From positions 75,573,236-75,637,235 of the forward strand of contig NC_132913.1 of NCBI RefSeq assembly GCF_047675955.1: a stretch of 64,000 bases of DNA, read 5' to 3'. The notes beneath the pieces were generated by a model. It saw nothing but the letters and a program-made list of their open reading frames with translations, was not told the DNA's origin and searched no databases. Origin of the DNA: Chlorocebus sabaeus. Taxonomy: Eukaryota; Chordata; Mammalia; Primates; Cercopithecidae. Positions 1 to 12,289 of the stretch are shown one piece after another (within the stretch, counting starts at the first letter, position 1; each line of letters begins with the position of its first letter). Made by a program: the position numbers and the translations under genes.

Positions 1-900
1 TGGTTCTTTATTTAAATAGAACCTCTGAGGAAGAACTTTTAAGGAAGAACATTTATAGGAAATATTTCTGAAAATAAAACACATCTTCACACTGAAAAAC
101 ACTCTGCAGATATACTAGAGTATGGACACTTGGAATCTCAAATAGAGGATCCAGAGGAAGAAATACCACAAAAAAACAACACAAAAGCACAAACACATGG
201 AAAATGTGAGTGAAAATGAGAGATGCAAAGGATAGTAGAGGTAACTAATGTAACATTTGAAGAATATTAGTTCTAGCAGAAGGAAAAAAAGAATACATGG
301 AAAAGAGGAAATGATCATACAAATAGTAAAAGAAGTGTTCTCCAAGTTAAATAAATATTTAAGCTTGCAGATTAAAATGCCTTATCAAATTCCAAGTAAT
401 GTTGATGACAAGAGATTTATGTGAAGGCACAACCTGAATTTCTGAACTGCAAAATTGTAAGAAAGTGTACAAGCTTCCAGGTAGAAAGAAAAAGTCACTT
501 GCAAAGAATAAGAATCACTTGTGTCCAACTTCTTATCTGCTAGAAAGCAAAGGATTAATACTCAGACTACTGAGAAAAAAGGATGATAAACTGATCATTC
601 TTTAGTCAGACCAGATATCAGTCTCCTGGAAGAGAGAAAGATATTCATTATTAGCCAAAGATTCAGAGAGCTTATCACCGACATTCATCATTTGAGAATA
701 ATAGTTTAAAAATTATAGTTAACGCACAGATTTATTAGAGCTGAGAATTCAAGATAAGGAAAATAAAAAGAAAGAAAAGATTAGTAATAACCCTAGCAGT
801 ACAAATGCAGCTAAATCTGAAAGGATAATGATACACTATCTGTCAGGAATATGGAATATAACTTTCTAATAAAAAAATCTTAAAACAGAAGGAATGTGCT
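1..900 (+). mobile_element. Old L1 3' region (L1M/HAL1-like), degenerate
   Basis: This A-rich stretch follows the order of an old mammalian L1 3' region: a segment like 'GATTAAAATGCC...CCAAGTAATG' near 370-405, then 'CACTTGCAAAGAATAAGAATCA' type wording near 497-518, then an 'ACTCAGACTACTGAGAAAAAA' segment near 560. In ancient L1 3' ends the matching parts precede and follow ORF2 remnants. No open frame of useful length survives. Boundaries are soft: the left edge runs off the window and the right edge fades into unique AT-rich DNA. The subfamily is not assigned. Confidence 0.5.
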
Positions 901-2794
901 ACAAGAGAAATTATATAACTTGTGAAGAAATAAAATATTAAACTGCTTTAGTTAAATGTAGGAGTAGAATTAGGAGCTGGAAAGAAAAGGGCAGAGTAAT
1001 TCTGAATGTCTCAATAGACGAGGGAGATGTGAATGAAAGGAAGAGGGGTCTAAAACACTAAATTATCAGACTGAGGGTTTGGCGGGGAAATGGGTTGTCA
1101 CAGAAAAATACTTTCTATGATTTGGGGGAATGATTTAACTGTTTAGGCCTTGTTTTCTCTATTTATTCAGCAAATATTCGTTCAATGAATATAAACAGGA
1201 TGTCATTTATATGTCACACACTTTTCTGTGAGTTGAAGGCACACCATTTGAACAAAACACACAATTTCTATCCTATTGTATCTCCAATTTTAATTAAAAA
1301 AGGAGAACAAACTGAGAGACAAACTGTTTAGAGAAACAGAGTGTCATAAGGGAGAGTTATATGGATATGGACATAAAAATAATCAGGCATAAAAGAGACC
1401 AGACTAGGTACTTCCTTGAAATTCTTGGTTGTCATACAAAGTATGATTAGTGTCAAAGTTTGTCAGAATGCAAATAACATAGTTTTGATATTTCATAAGA
1501 AAAAATGTAGAAATGACTCTAGAAACTACTGGGAAAATCCAAGGGACCTCAAAAACAAAATGGCTGCAAACTCAGTTGCAAACCGTTTCCTTTAACTATA
1601 AAACTTTGTATTACTTTCCACTTAAATAAAAATAAGTCTTCACCTTGACTCTTACCTCGTGTTGGTAAATTTTACTAAATAATTAAGAAAATAAAAATCT
1701 TAAATGACTGCATGAGTGAATAAATAACATGCATATAACCACTCCCAACTCTAAATACCACAGAAGAGAAACAACAGCTTTTTATTTAAAAAGATCCAAT
1801 TCACTCTTAGAATCTTCACTTTCAGGTACTTTTCCAGAATTTTTCTTGTCTTCTTTACCAATGTTCTCCACATAAAATGAGTTCAGGTTCCTTTGTAATC
1901 ATTAATCAACCAGCAAAATGAAAATGTGTAATATATGCAAATTAAAGTACTTTTATTCAAGATTTTTTATTGTGTCTTGTCTATGAATAGAAAGATGTAT
2001 GTATGTTTACATGCAATATCACCTATTTAGCTTGTTTCATTGGGTTTCAGCAGTCTTACTGGTCTGGGTTTTTTTTCCCTTCCTGTAGTTAAAATAATAT
2101 GTAAGAAAAATGAGTTACATTTTTCTATTAAAATTTTTTAGCCAAAACTACAACACAGACTGGAAGACAATGTTTTCAACATAATCAACTGAAAAACAGA
2201 ACCTAGAATATATAAACTTCATCAAATTTATACAAAATATAAATAATAGTATACTGTCCAATAGCATACTGTGCACAACTAAAATGAAAGAATGAACAAG
2301 TTCTAGACATATCAACATTGATAAATATATAATCATGTTGAGTTAGAAAGGCCAGTTCTAAAAGTTTATTATCATTTGGTATAAAAATGTACGTAAACTT
2401 AAAATCTGAACTAACAATCCTATAAATGTAAATAGAATATATGCCTTTAAAAAGGGAGGTATAAGGATTGACTGCAGAAATGGACATTCAACTGTATCTA
2501 TAACTTTATTTTTAAATGACAAATATGACAAAATGCAAACATTTTTAAAATCTAGGAAAAAAGTGTTTTGGGCTAATTAAAATATTACACAATTATTAAA
2601 TATTAAGTCATCTTACTTTTAAACTTTGTGTCATAAAATATTGTCTATGTTGCTTTGAGTTATTCTAAGCAGCAAGCAAAAATTATATTATTATTCCTGA
2701 AAAAATGTGGTAGTTGACACCATTTTTTTGGTTTTTCAAATACTAGATCTGAAATTTTATCTTCAATAAAAAAGTGCTTCTATGCTTCATGAAG
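901..2794. other. AT-rich non-coding stretch, no gene seen
   Basis: I see no Alu, no clear L1 and no CpG cluster here. A segment near 1165-1300 (CAGCAAATATTCGTTCAATGA, then ...AACAAAACACACAATTTC...) resembles the common 'cattcaacaaatatttattgag' class of ancient mammalian repeat, but is too diverged to name. Short minus-strand frames at 2148-2487 have low-complexity composition and no recognisable domain. Confidence 0.5.
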
Positions 2795-3148
2795 CTAGAA
2801 ATCAATAGGAAGAATTTAGAAAAATTCCCAAATACATGGAAATTAAACAAGCACTAAATAGGGCAAAAAGAAAATTTTAAAATTATTTTGACACAAACAA
2901 CAATGGAAATACAGCATATCAAACTGTATGTGATGCAGCGAAAGCAGTTCTAAGAAGGAAACTGACAGCAATAAATGCCCACATTAAAAAAAAAAAAGAT
3001 CTCAAATAAACAACCTACAATTACCTACCTAAAAATGAGAAAAGGAAGATCATAAGCTCAAAGTGAGTAGAAAGAAGAATGTAATAAAGATCAGAGCATA
3101 AATAAATGAAACAGAGACTAGAAGAACAATAGAAAAAAATTAACGAAA

Positions 3149-3442
3149 GGCCTGGGTGTGGTGGCTCACACCTGTAATCCCAGCACTTTGGGAGGCCGAG
3201 GTGGGCAGATCACGAGGTCAGGAGATAGAAACAATCCTGGCTAACATGGTGAAAACCCGTCTCTACTAAAAATACAAAAAAATTAGCTGGGCGTGGTGGC
3301 GGGCACCTGTAGTCCCAGCTACTCAGGAGGCTGAGGCAGGAGAATGGCGTGAACCCGGGAGGCGGAACTTGCAGTGAGCCAAGATCGCGCCACTGCACTC
3401 CAGCCTGGGCGACAGAGTGAGAAAAAAAAAAAAAAAAGAAAG
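3149..3442 (+). mobile_element. Alu (AluY/Sc-like) in the old L1
   Basis: Full-length dimeric Alu with an A-rich tail. It carries the 'AATGGCGTGAACCCGGGAGG' and 'GATCGCGCCACTGCACTCC' segments of younger subfamilies. Flanking copies of AAATTAACGAAA and AAATTAACAAAA look like the target-site duplication with one change. It interrupts L1 ORF2, whose sequence resumes directly after the tail. Confidence 0.95.
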
Positions 3443-4098
3443 AAATTAACAAAAGTAACAGTTGTTTTTTTGAAAAGGTAGACAAAATAGATAAATCATT
3501 AGCTAGACTAAGAAAGAGAAAAGTCAAATAGATAAAATTAGAAATTAAAAAGACAACTAATATCATAAAAAGAACAGTAACAGAGTACTATGAACAATTA
3601 TATATCAACAATTTAGGAAGCTTAGAAGAAATGAATAAATTCCTAGACACATACAACCTACCAAGACTGAATTATGAAGAAATAGAAAATATGAACAGAC
3701 CAATAATGAGTAATGAGACTGAATTAGTAATAAAACTCTCCCATCAAAGAAAAGACCAGGACTTGATGGCTTCATTGCTGAATTCTACCAAACATTTAAA
3801 AACCTAATACCAAATCTTCTCAAACTATTTAAAAAGATTGAAGAACAAAAAATTTTTCCAAATACACTTTATGAGGCCAGCATTACCCTGATAACAAAGC
3901 CAAACAAGGATACTACAAGAAAAAAAAAAATTACAAGTCACTATCCTTGATTAACACAGAAATAAAAATTCTCAACAAAATGCTAGCAAATCAAATTCAA
4001 AAGGGCATTACGAGGATCATTCATCAGGATCAAGTAGGATTAATCCCAAGGATGCAAGGATGATTTAACATATGCAAATCTATAAATGTGAAATACCA

Positions 4099-4744
4099 CA
4101 AGTGGTATGATTTTATATATATATATAGGTTTCTGTTCACCTTCCTGGCTCATAACTCCCATAGCCCTTACTACAGTCTTTTGTTATACTGTTGGGTATA
4201 TTAAACCTCAGGGGCAGGCATCCGGAAACAATCTCTGTGACCTTTTCCTGCTCTGTAGAGTCCCAAGGTAGGACTATAATTTGATTGTAGGTCTTAAGAC
4301 TCTCCCTAGAGAGGGTTTCACCCTATTCCCTTAGGGAAGGAAGGTTAACATATGGAGCTTCCATGAAAACCCAAGAGGACTGAATTAGGTGAGCTTCTAG
4401 ATAACCATGGAGGTTCCTGGAGGCTGGCAAATCCAGGGACATGTGCTCTTTACCCCCTACCTAGCCCTACACATCTCTTTATTGTGGTTATTGTAATATC
4501 CTTCATAGTACACTGGTCAACATGTTTCACTGAGTTATGTTAGTCACTCAAGCAAATTAATCAAGCTCAAGGAGGTGGTCTATCTCCAGGTAGATAGTGT
4601 CAGAATTGAATTGGAGAATACTCAACTGGTGTCTAATACTTGTTGATGGGGAAAGCAAACCACATATTTGATCTCAGAAGTCTTCTGTATTGATTGTTGT
4701 GGTGTGAGGGCAGAGGAAAAACATGATTTTAGTATTTTTCCCAA
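4099..4744 (+). mobile_element. LTR-like element (family not named), copy 1
   Basis: About 645 bp interrupts the old L1: the L1 reads ...ATAAATGTGAAATAC before it and ACATCATATTAACCACATAA after it. The insert starts near TGGTATGATTTT, followed by a short (TA)n. It contains GTGTCAGAATTGAATTGGAG near 4597. It matches segment by segment, in reverse, the element at 50215-51050, including the CAGAAGTCTTCTGT and GCAGAGGAAAAACAT parts near the end. The sense strand of the second copy has CCTTTATAATAAACTGG, which is why I think both are ERV LTRs. Copy 1 lacks about 190 bp relative to copy 2. No coding capacity. Confidence 0.5.
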
Positions 4745-5087
4745 ACATCATATTAACCACATAAAGGACAAAAACCATATAATCATCTCAATAAATGCAA
4801 AAAAAATAACAAATTTAACTTTCTTTCATGATGAAAATAACTATTAATAAATTAGGTAGAGAGGGAATATACTTCAACACAATAAAGGCTATATATGACA
4901 AGCCCAGAACTAACATCATACTCAATGCTGAAAATTTCAAAGTGTTTCTCCATGATCAGAACAAGACAAGGATGCCCCTTCTCACTACTTCTATTCAACA
5001 TAACCCTGGAGTCCTAGCCAGAACAATTAAGCAAGAGAAAGAAATAAAAGTCATCTACTTCGGACAAGAAAAAGTTAAATTGTCGTG

Positions 5088-5097
5088 ATTTTTATTT

Positions 5098-5128
<31 letters not shown>

Positions 5129-5419
5129 TTTTTTGAGACAGAGTTTTGCTCTTGTCATCCAGGCTGGAGTGCAATGGTGCAATCTCTGCTCACTGCAACC
5201 TCTGTCTCCTGGGTTCAAGTGATTCTCCTGCCTCAGCCTCCTGAGGAGTTGGGATTACAGGTGCCCACCAGAACGCCCAGCTAGTTTTTGTATTTTTTTA
5301 GTAAAGACAGGGTTTCACCATGTTGGCCAGGCTGGTCTCCAACTCCTGACCTCAGGTGATCCACCCGCCTCAACCTCCCAAAGTGCTGAGATTACAGGTG
5401 TAAGCCACCATGCTTGTCC
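5088..5419 (-). mobile_element. AluS, minus strand, with (TTTA)n tail
   Basis: Reverse-strand Alu beginning with a poly-T tail expanded into an ATTT/TTTA tetranucleotide array (about 5090-5131), then GAGACAGAGTTTTGCTC, and ending at CCATGCTTGTCC. Flanks AAATTGTCGTG (5077-5087) and AAATTGTCATG (5420-5430) are an 11-bp target-site duplication with one mismatch. It splits the old L1 ORF2. Confidence 0.95.
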
Positions 5420-5909
5420 AAATTGTCATGGTCTTAACATATAGAAAACACTAGACTCTACCCAAATCCGATAGAACTAATAAACAAATTCAGTAAAGTT
5501 ACAAGGTACAAAATCAACATATAAAAATCAGTGATGTTTCTATACAATAAATACAATCTATTCAAATAGAGAAGTCAAGAAAATAATTCTATTTACAATA
5601 GCTACAGAAAAAATAAAATACTCAGAAATAAATTTAACCAAGAAAGTAAAAGAACTGTATGCTGAAAACTGTAAAACATTGATGAGAGAAATCAAAGAAG
5701 ACACAAATAAATGAAAAGATATTTCATGTTCATAAATTGAAAGAAATAATATTGTTAAAATGTCCATACTACTCAAGGCAATCTACAGATTCAATATAAC
5801 TTTTATCAAAATTCCAATGACATTTTTTACAGAAATAGAAAAAAAATCTTAAAATTCATATAGAACCATAAGAGAGCCCAAATAGTCAAATCAATAATAA
5901 GTAAAAAGA

Positions 5910-6212
5910 GCCGGGTGCGGTGGCTCTCACCTGTAATCCCAGCACTTTGGGAGGCTGAGGTGGGCGTATCACAAGGTCAGGAGTTCAAGATGAGCCTGGC
6001 CAACATGGTGAAACCCCATCTCTACTAAAAATACAAAAAATTAGCCAGACATGGTGGCGGGAGTCTGAAATCCCAGCTACTCGGGAGGCTGAGGCAGGAG
6101 AATCGCTTGAATCTGGGAGGTGGAGGTTGCAGTGAGGCGAGATTGTACCATTGCACTCCAACCTGGGCAACAAGAGAGAAACTCCTCTCAAAAAGAAAAA
6201 AAAAAAAAAACG
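5910..6212 (+). mobile_element. AluS, plus strand
   Basis: Full dimeric Alu starting GCCGGGTGCGGTGGCT and ending in an A tail. AGTAAAAAGA occurs on both sides (5900-5909 and 6213-6222), a perfect 10-bp target-site duplication inside the old L1. Confidence 0.95.
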
Positions 6213-6962
6213 AGTAAAAAGAACGAAGCTAGAAGCATCACACTACCAGACTTTAAAATGTACTTCAAATCTATAGTAATCAAAACAGCATGATACTATT
6301 ATAGCATATAGACACATACAGAAATGAAACTTAATAGAGAGCTCATAAATAAATCCATGCATTTGAAATCAACTGACTTTTGACAAAGGTACCAATAACA
6401 CACAATAGGGAAAAGACTGTCTTCAGTAAATAATGTTGGGACAACCGGATATCCATATGTAGAAGAATGAAACTAGACCTTTTTTTCACACCAAATACAA
6501 AAATCAGCTCAAAATTGATTAAAGACTTAAATGTCAGATCTGAAACTGTAAAACTACTAGAAAGGAACATGGGGAAAAGCTGCATGACATTGGTATGGGA
6601 AATACATTTTTGGATATGAACCCAAAGGCACAGGCAAAAAAACCAAAAATAGGCAAATGGGATTATATCAAACTAAAAAAACTTCTGCACACTCAAGGAA
6701 AAAATCAACAGACTTAAAAGGCAACATACAGATTAAGATAAACCATTTGCAAACCATATATCTGATAAGAGATGAATATCCAAATATATAATACACTCAA
6801 CTCAACATTCTTTTTAAAAAACCAAATGATTCATTTTAAAAATGGGCAAAGGTCTTCTGTAGACATTTCCCAAAAGAAGACATACGAATGGGCAGCAGGT
6901 ATATGGAAAATATTCTAAACGCCACTAATCATCAGAAAAATTCAAATTAAAACCACAAGATA

Positions 6963-7077
6963 GATGACGGGTTGATAGGTGCAGCAAACCACCATGGCAT
7001 ATGTATGCCTATGTAACAAACCTGCACATTCCGCACATGTATCCCAGAACTTAAAATAAAATAAAAATTAATAAAAA
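6963..7077 (+). mobile_element. Extremely 5'-truncated L1P 3' tail (115 bp)
   Basis: The segment GATGACGGGTTGATAGGTGC ... CCCAGAACTTAAAATAAAAT is the extreme 3' end of a primate L1. It sits inside the older L1, whose sequence reads AAAACCACAAGATA before and resumes TCATCTTATACTTGTT after. ACAAGATA flanks it on both sides (6955-6962 and 7078-7085), a perfect 8-bp duplication. This is a recent-type, target-primed insertion of only the last ~100 bp of an L1. Confidence 0.9.
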
Positions 7078-7689
7078 ACAAGATATCATCTTATACTTGT
7101 TATGATGGCTATTATCAAAATACAAAAGAGAAAAAATGTCGACAAGGTTGTGGCGAGAAGGAAACCACTATACACTGTTGCAGATAATGTAAATTAGTAT
7201 AGTCACTATAGAAAACAGTATGAAGGTTCCTCAAACAATTGAAAATAAAACTACCATATGATCCAGTAATCTCACTACTGGGTATATATTTAAAGAAAAT
7301 GAAATCAATATGTGAAAGAGACACCTGAACTCTCATTTTCATTGCAGCATTATTATGATAGCCAAAATATGGAATCAACCTAAGTGTCCATCAACGTATG
7401 ACTACATAAAGGAAATGTGAGATACATACATATAACAGACATACAATGGAATACCATTGTACATATTATATACATATATTGTATATTGGATACATATAAA
7501 GGAATATCATTCAGCTTTAAAAAGAAGGAATTCCTGACATTTGGGAAAACATGGATGAACTTGGAGAACATTACATTAAGTGAAATAAGCCAGGCACATA
7601 AAGACAAATACAGCATGATCTCTCTTATATATGGAATCTAAAAAAGTTAAAGTCATAGAAGTAGAAAGTAGAATGGTGGTTACCAGAGG

Positions 7690-7722
7690 CTGGGGTGAGG
7701 GGTGAGGGGTGAGGGTGAGGAG
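7690..7722 (+). repeat. Short GGGGTGA tandem repeat
   Basis: About four copies of a 6-7 bp unit (GGGTGAG variants) in the 3' part of the old L1. A small local expansion. Confidence 0.8.
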
Positions 7723-8289
7723 ATGTTGGTTAAAGGATACAAAATTTCACTCATATAGAAGGAATAAGTTCAAGAGTGCTATTGTACAACATGATGACTA
7801 TAGTTAACAACAATGTATTATATTCTCAAAAATTCCTAAGAGAGTAGATGTTGTATTGTCACCACAAATGTGATAAGTGTGTGAGGCAATGTATATGTTC
7901 ATTAGCTCAGTGTAGCCATTCTGCAATGTATACATATTTCAAAACAGCATATTGTACATGATCAATACATACAATTTTTATTTGTCAATTAAATAATAAT
8001 CATAATAGCTATAGAAAATACAAATATAATAAACACTCTGCCAAGAAGCTTACAAAACCACTCATAAAGGTAACAAATACAGTTTATGAAGAAAAAATAA
8101 AAACAAAATAGTATATCTATGCTCCAGAAAGTTCATTCTTATACTTTGTTTTAGGAGGAGATTTTAAAAATGCACTCAGAAAAATATAATATCTAATTCT
8201 GTGTTAAAGTTGAATGTGCCCATATAAAGAATTTAAAGTGAACATTTTTCTACTTAAAATCATAGCCCATTCCACTTTGCCTGTCTACT

Positions 8290-8830
8290 CTCAGTTTCAT
8301 TCTCCAACTTTTTCTCCTTTTCATCTGCATCAGATAAATTTTCCAGAATCCCTTGCCCACTGGCTTTCAACTAGTGCCAACCAATGGGACGCACTCAATA
8401 GAGATTGGAAGGCAGGATAAAACGAGAAGTCAAAGTTTTTCACTCCACAGTTTTTCCCTGTAGCTCTCTACCTCTACTGGCATCTCCAGTGATGGCCAGT
8501 TTTTCTCAGTGACTGCATTACCCACCAAACAACCCTTTAATGCATGAATGGAGCTCTGTTGTGTAGTGTACTTCCAGCTTCTCCCAGGTAGTCCTAGCGT
8601 CTAAGATCCACTAATGTGGCCTTCTGGGTTTATTCTTTCAGCATAATCATGGAAACAACTTCCTGCCATTACAGATTTCTGGATCGTCTTATCCTTTGTT
8701 TGGCATTTTTAACTCTAATTTCAACTGTGGCAACATTCTCTGTGTTAAATTCTCTCTGTTTGAAATCCAAAAGTGGCTTCTGTTTTTCTGACTTGATTCC
8801 AATGGATACATCAGCATTGCCAGAAACAAA
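8290..8830 (+). mobile_element. Ancient mammalian repeat, family not named (copy A)
   Basis: The segment has AACCAATGGGACGC near 8381, then a C/T-rich middle, CTTCTGGGTTTATTC near 8624 and AAATTCTCTCTGTTTGAAAT near 8747. The same order of weakly matching pieces occurs at about 23395-23800 (GGCCAATGGG, CTCTGGGTTCTGG, TTCTCAAATTATCTGGATTGG). The pair suggests an old interspersed repeat that I cannot name. Small frames here (8214-8420, 8616-8843) look accidental. Confidence 0.4.
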
Positions 8831-9024
8831 AAACAAAAACTGAACCTGCATTGCAATTATAGAACGTGTACAAATGACATGCATAAAATATGTGGTTAAT
8901 AAAATATAAAACTCTTTCTTTGGGAGCTCTTATTCAATTCAAGGGAGGGGCCAACTTTTCCAGACCCTTTCATTATCTGCACCTACACTCATTGTGAATG
9001 TCGTTAATTTATTTCTTCACTCAT

Positions 9025-9462
9025 TGTATCAGTCAGGGTTCTCTAGAGAAATAGAATTAATGGGATATATATAAAGGGGAGTTTACTAAGTATTAATTCA
9101 CACCATCACAAGGTCCCACAATAGGACGTCTGCAGGCTGAGGAGCAAGGTGAGCCAGTCCAAGTTCCAAAACTGAAGAACTTGGAGTCCAATGTTCGAGG
9201 GTAGGAAGCAACCAACATGGGAGAAAGGTGTAGGCTGGGAGGCTAGACCAGTCTCTCTTTTCACATTTTTCTGCCTGCTTATATTCTAGCTGCATTGGCA
9301 GCTGATTAGATAGTGCCCACCCATATTAAGGGTGGGTCTGCCTTTCTCAGCCTGCTGACTCAAATGTTAATCTCCATTGGCAACACCCACACAGACACAA
9401 CCAACATCAATACTTTGTATCCTTCAATCCAATAAAGTTGACACTCAGTATTAACCATCATA
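9025..9462 (-). mobile_element. ERVL LTR (MLT2A-type), solo
   Basis: About 438 bp running from TGTATCAGTCAGGGTTCTCT to TCAGTATTAACCATCATA. Read on the minus strand this is an MLT2A LTR (start TGATGGTTAATACTGAGTGT, and a poly(A)-signal region antisense to 9080). CTCAT is present immediately on both sides (9020-9024 and 9463-9467), the 5-bp duplication expected of ERVL. No internal retroviral sequence flanks it, so it is a solo LTR. Confidence 0.9.
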
Positions 9463-9467
9463 CTCAT

Positions 9468-12289
9468 CTATTCATTCATTCCATAAAAAAAATTAATGAG
9501 AAAGCACCTTGTCCTTGAATAATTTCCTGAGGATATAGAAATGAACAAAACAAAGTTGCTGCTCTTATCATCTTTGGAAGTAGAACTTTCTAAAGTGTTG
9601 TCAAAAAATGAAGTAATGTAATCATTATTTGGTTTTAAGATTAATGAAATCAAATTATCAATAGCTATTTTATTAGTGAAGGTTAGCAAAAAAATTATAA
9701 TTATTCTATAATTGGGATTTCAAATTTAGCATTCGTAGTTGGAGTAAATAGTTAGAATTTTTCATTTCCATCAAGAAGTTCTTCTTTGCTATGGTGTATT
9801 TCAGTGCATGACCAAAAACTTGTTTCACTAAAAGTACAAAGTTAAATTTCCACACTTGTTGTCACAGGAGTTTCAGTTTACTCAAAAGAACTGATGCCTT
9901 TTAATATCATTACCCATGCATGAAGCATTCTCAATCCTTTAATAGAATGATCCTTCATCTATTAGTGTAGTAGGTAACATTAGAACTCAAAGATATTCAT
10001 CTCAGACATTCATGCCAGTTTAAAGCTGCTGGAGAAAATATAATTACACTTATTTATAATACAGGTGATTTTTATTCATTGTTTTTATTTGCCACCTTGC
10101 ATGTTTTTTTCTATAAAGTGGCTTATTAATACCACTAGTCATACAAACTACTTCACTGAGTTGAATTTTATACATTATGATTTTTAGCTTTGAATATAGT
10201 CTATTTGATTATTTGTTTATGACCCTATTGTTCTGTGTTTTACTCCAATGTACTTTCACTTTATTTTTTGGACACCATGTGTAAATTTCAAGACAGAAAC
10301 ATTGTGATAGCTCAAAAGTGATATTTGACAAGTTTTGCATTCTAGTACCCTACAATATTTAGTACCCTAGTGATATTAAAAAAAGTTTGATGTGGGAATG
10401 CTTTAAAGTGCCTTTAAGATTTCAGATTTCATTATTCCCTCTTTTATGAGAAAAACACCAAAATAATAAAAAAGTAGTTCCTCAAGACATAGCTATCTAG
10501 CTGAGAAAATATTTTTGGAGTACTTATGCATAAGACATTGCTGTGTTCAGTTTATTTTTCTTTACGGTATTTTTATGCATTCAATATATATTTTGCTTCC
10601 ACTTTAGTTTCACCACATTAGTTGCTATTGGATACAAAAGTGAATCAGATAAAATTACTATCCTCAAGAATCACCTACTCAGGGGGAGGACCAGACATTA
10701 ACATAAAGTGTTGCTTGTGTAAAAATGGTATGTAAAAGGCAAAGTGTTGGCACAAAAAAGAACGAGGAAGTTTGCATGGGGAAAGTGAGGAGATAGAGAT
10801 ATGTATCATCATTAAAACCTCCATAGAAACGTCACTGTGATCTTTGTGCTAGGCTTTGACATATAATTTTACGCAAAAGGGCACAAATACATGAAGTAAC
10901 CAAACAGCATGATATGCCTGGGTCATGTAAGTGGTTTTTTATTAATAAACGAAAACGGAAGCAAAAAGGGAGGCGAAGTTCAGGGTGAAATATCATGGAA
11001 TTCTTATAGCATCTTTCCTGTCTTTTTTAGTTAAGATTATTTTGGTTTCAAAAATCAGAATCTCTAAACACATAAGCTGTATATTGAAAATGATTTCATT
11101 TCATCAGGTAACTGAAATACCCAGGGCTAACATCAGAAGAAGAATCTGAGACTAGATCCAGATGACCTCATTTATTAAAGGCAGTATTTTAGCAATCATA
11201 TAAAATTGCTCGAGATTCAGGTGATGTACAAAAGGATTTAAGGGAATTAATCAGCTTACCCTAGGCTTCTTATGACTATGTGGGACTGAGAGACAATGTG
11301 GACACAATTGCCTCAGCAAGAGCCCAGTCACTGGTGAAGAAACCAGGGCGATCTGATTAGCCATGCTCTCTGAACAGCCACTAAGCTGATTTCTTTCATT
11401 ATCCTTTGCTGCCTTTATATTCTTTGAGGTTATAAATGTAAAATCTAACTTCTAAAAGAGTTGAAGTGTTCATTAAAGTGTTCATTTTCACAATGTGTCA
11501 AAGCTAGTGCTCTCTGTGAGATTAATTCGCTTCTCAAGAAAATTTAAAATGCCATTACCTTTTCTATCACTCAAAGGACAGCTGAAGAAGCATGAACAAA
11601 ATTAGTAACATTTTTATTAAGACCAACTAACTAGCATCTTCATTTGTTACAATATTTTCTCTACATCCAAAAGGACTTGTGTATATTATATATTGTATGA
11701 CTGACATTTGGAGTCCATAAATTTGCTACACAAATTAATGTGCAAAAGCTCTTATCTTAATTTTGTTCACAAGTTATCTTAATTGTGTTATAACCACTTT
11801 AGAAGATAGGCTATATTGTTATAATTTCCTAACCATAGCCTCTACTACAAAGGTATTTATTTTCTCATCAATTACATAGAGAGTATATACTGAGTCAGAC
11901 AATGTTCCAATTGTTTGAAATAGAAAGATTTCTTTGAAATAGAAACAGTATTTCTTACCACAAATTTCAGATTAAATGTTTAACACTACTGCTTACCACA
12001 AGTTAATATTAAAGCAAGAGTCATATTATAAGGAGTTTACTGAAGTCAAAGAGAGACTATGGTTAGTGTATGAAAAAGTAGATCACACAGAAAGAAAAAC
12101 GTTATTCTATGGTAGAGGATGAAATTCTCAGGACAATCTCACAGATTAGATTATTTTTAGACTAAATAATGTAATATAAATTAGAGTTTAGAGAGGAGGG
12201 AAAATAACACTTCAGTCTGTCTCTCTCTCTCATATCTATTTAGTGTGGATCTGTTGATTAGATTTTCTTTCCGGTTCTTTTTATCTAGA
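9468..12289. other. AT-rich non-coding stretch, nothing identified
   Basis: No Alu, LTR or recognised L1 in about 2.8 kb. A weak match to the 'gggatacaaaagtgaa' type of ancient repeat occurs near 10540-10700. No splice-flanked open frame of note. Possible regulatory content cannot be judged from one sequence. Confidence 0.5.

Larger units (their letters stand above)
2795..7996 (+). mobile_element. Old L1 (L1MA-like), 5'-truncated, with five later insertions
   Basis: The host element reads as L1 ORF2 from its middle to the 3' end. The reverse-transcriptase part lies around 2795-4098 and 4745-5076 (for example GGCTTCATTGCTGAATTCTAC near 3768 and CCAAGGATGCAAGGATGATTT near 4047). The C-terminal part lies at 5431-6954 and 7086-7640. 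The tail ends in TTTTTATTTGTCAATTAA before 7996, typical of L1MA-type 3' ends. The sequence is interrupted by an AluS/Y (3149), an LTR-like element (about 4099), a minus Alu (5088), an AluS (5910) and a short L1P tail (6963). ORF2 is broken by many stops. No function remains. Confidence 0.85.

Noticed and set aside
4828..5088. 86-codon frame ending at an Alu
   Set aside because: Remnant of the old L1 reverse-transcriptase region.
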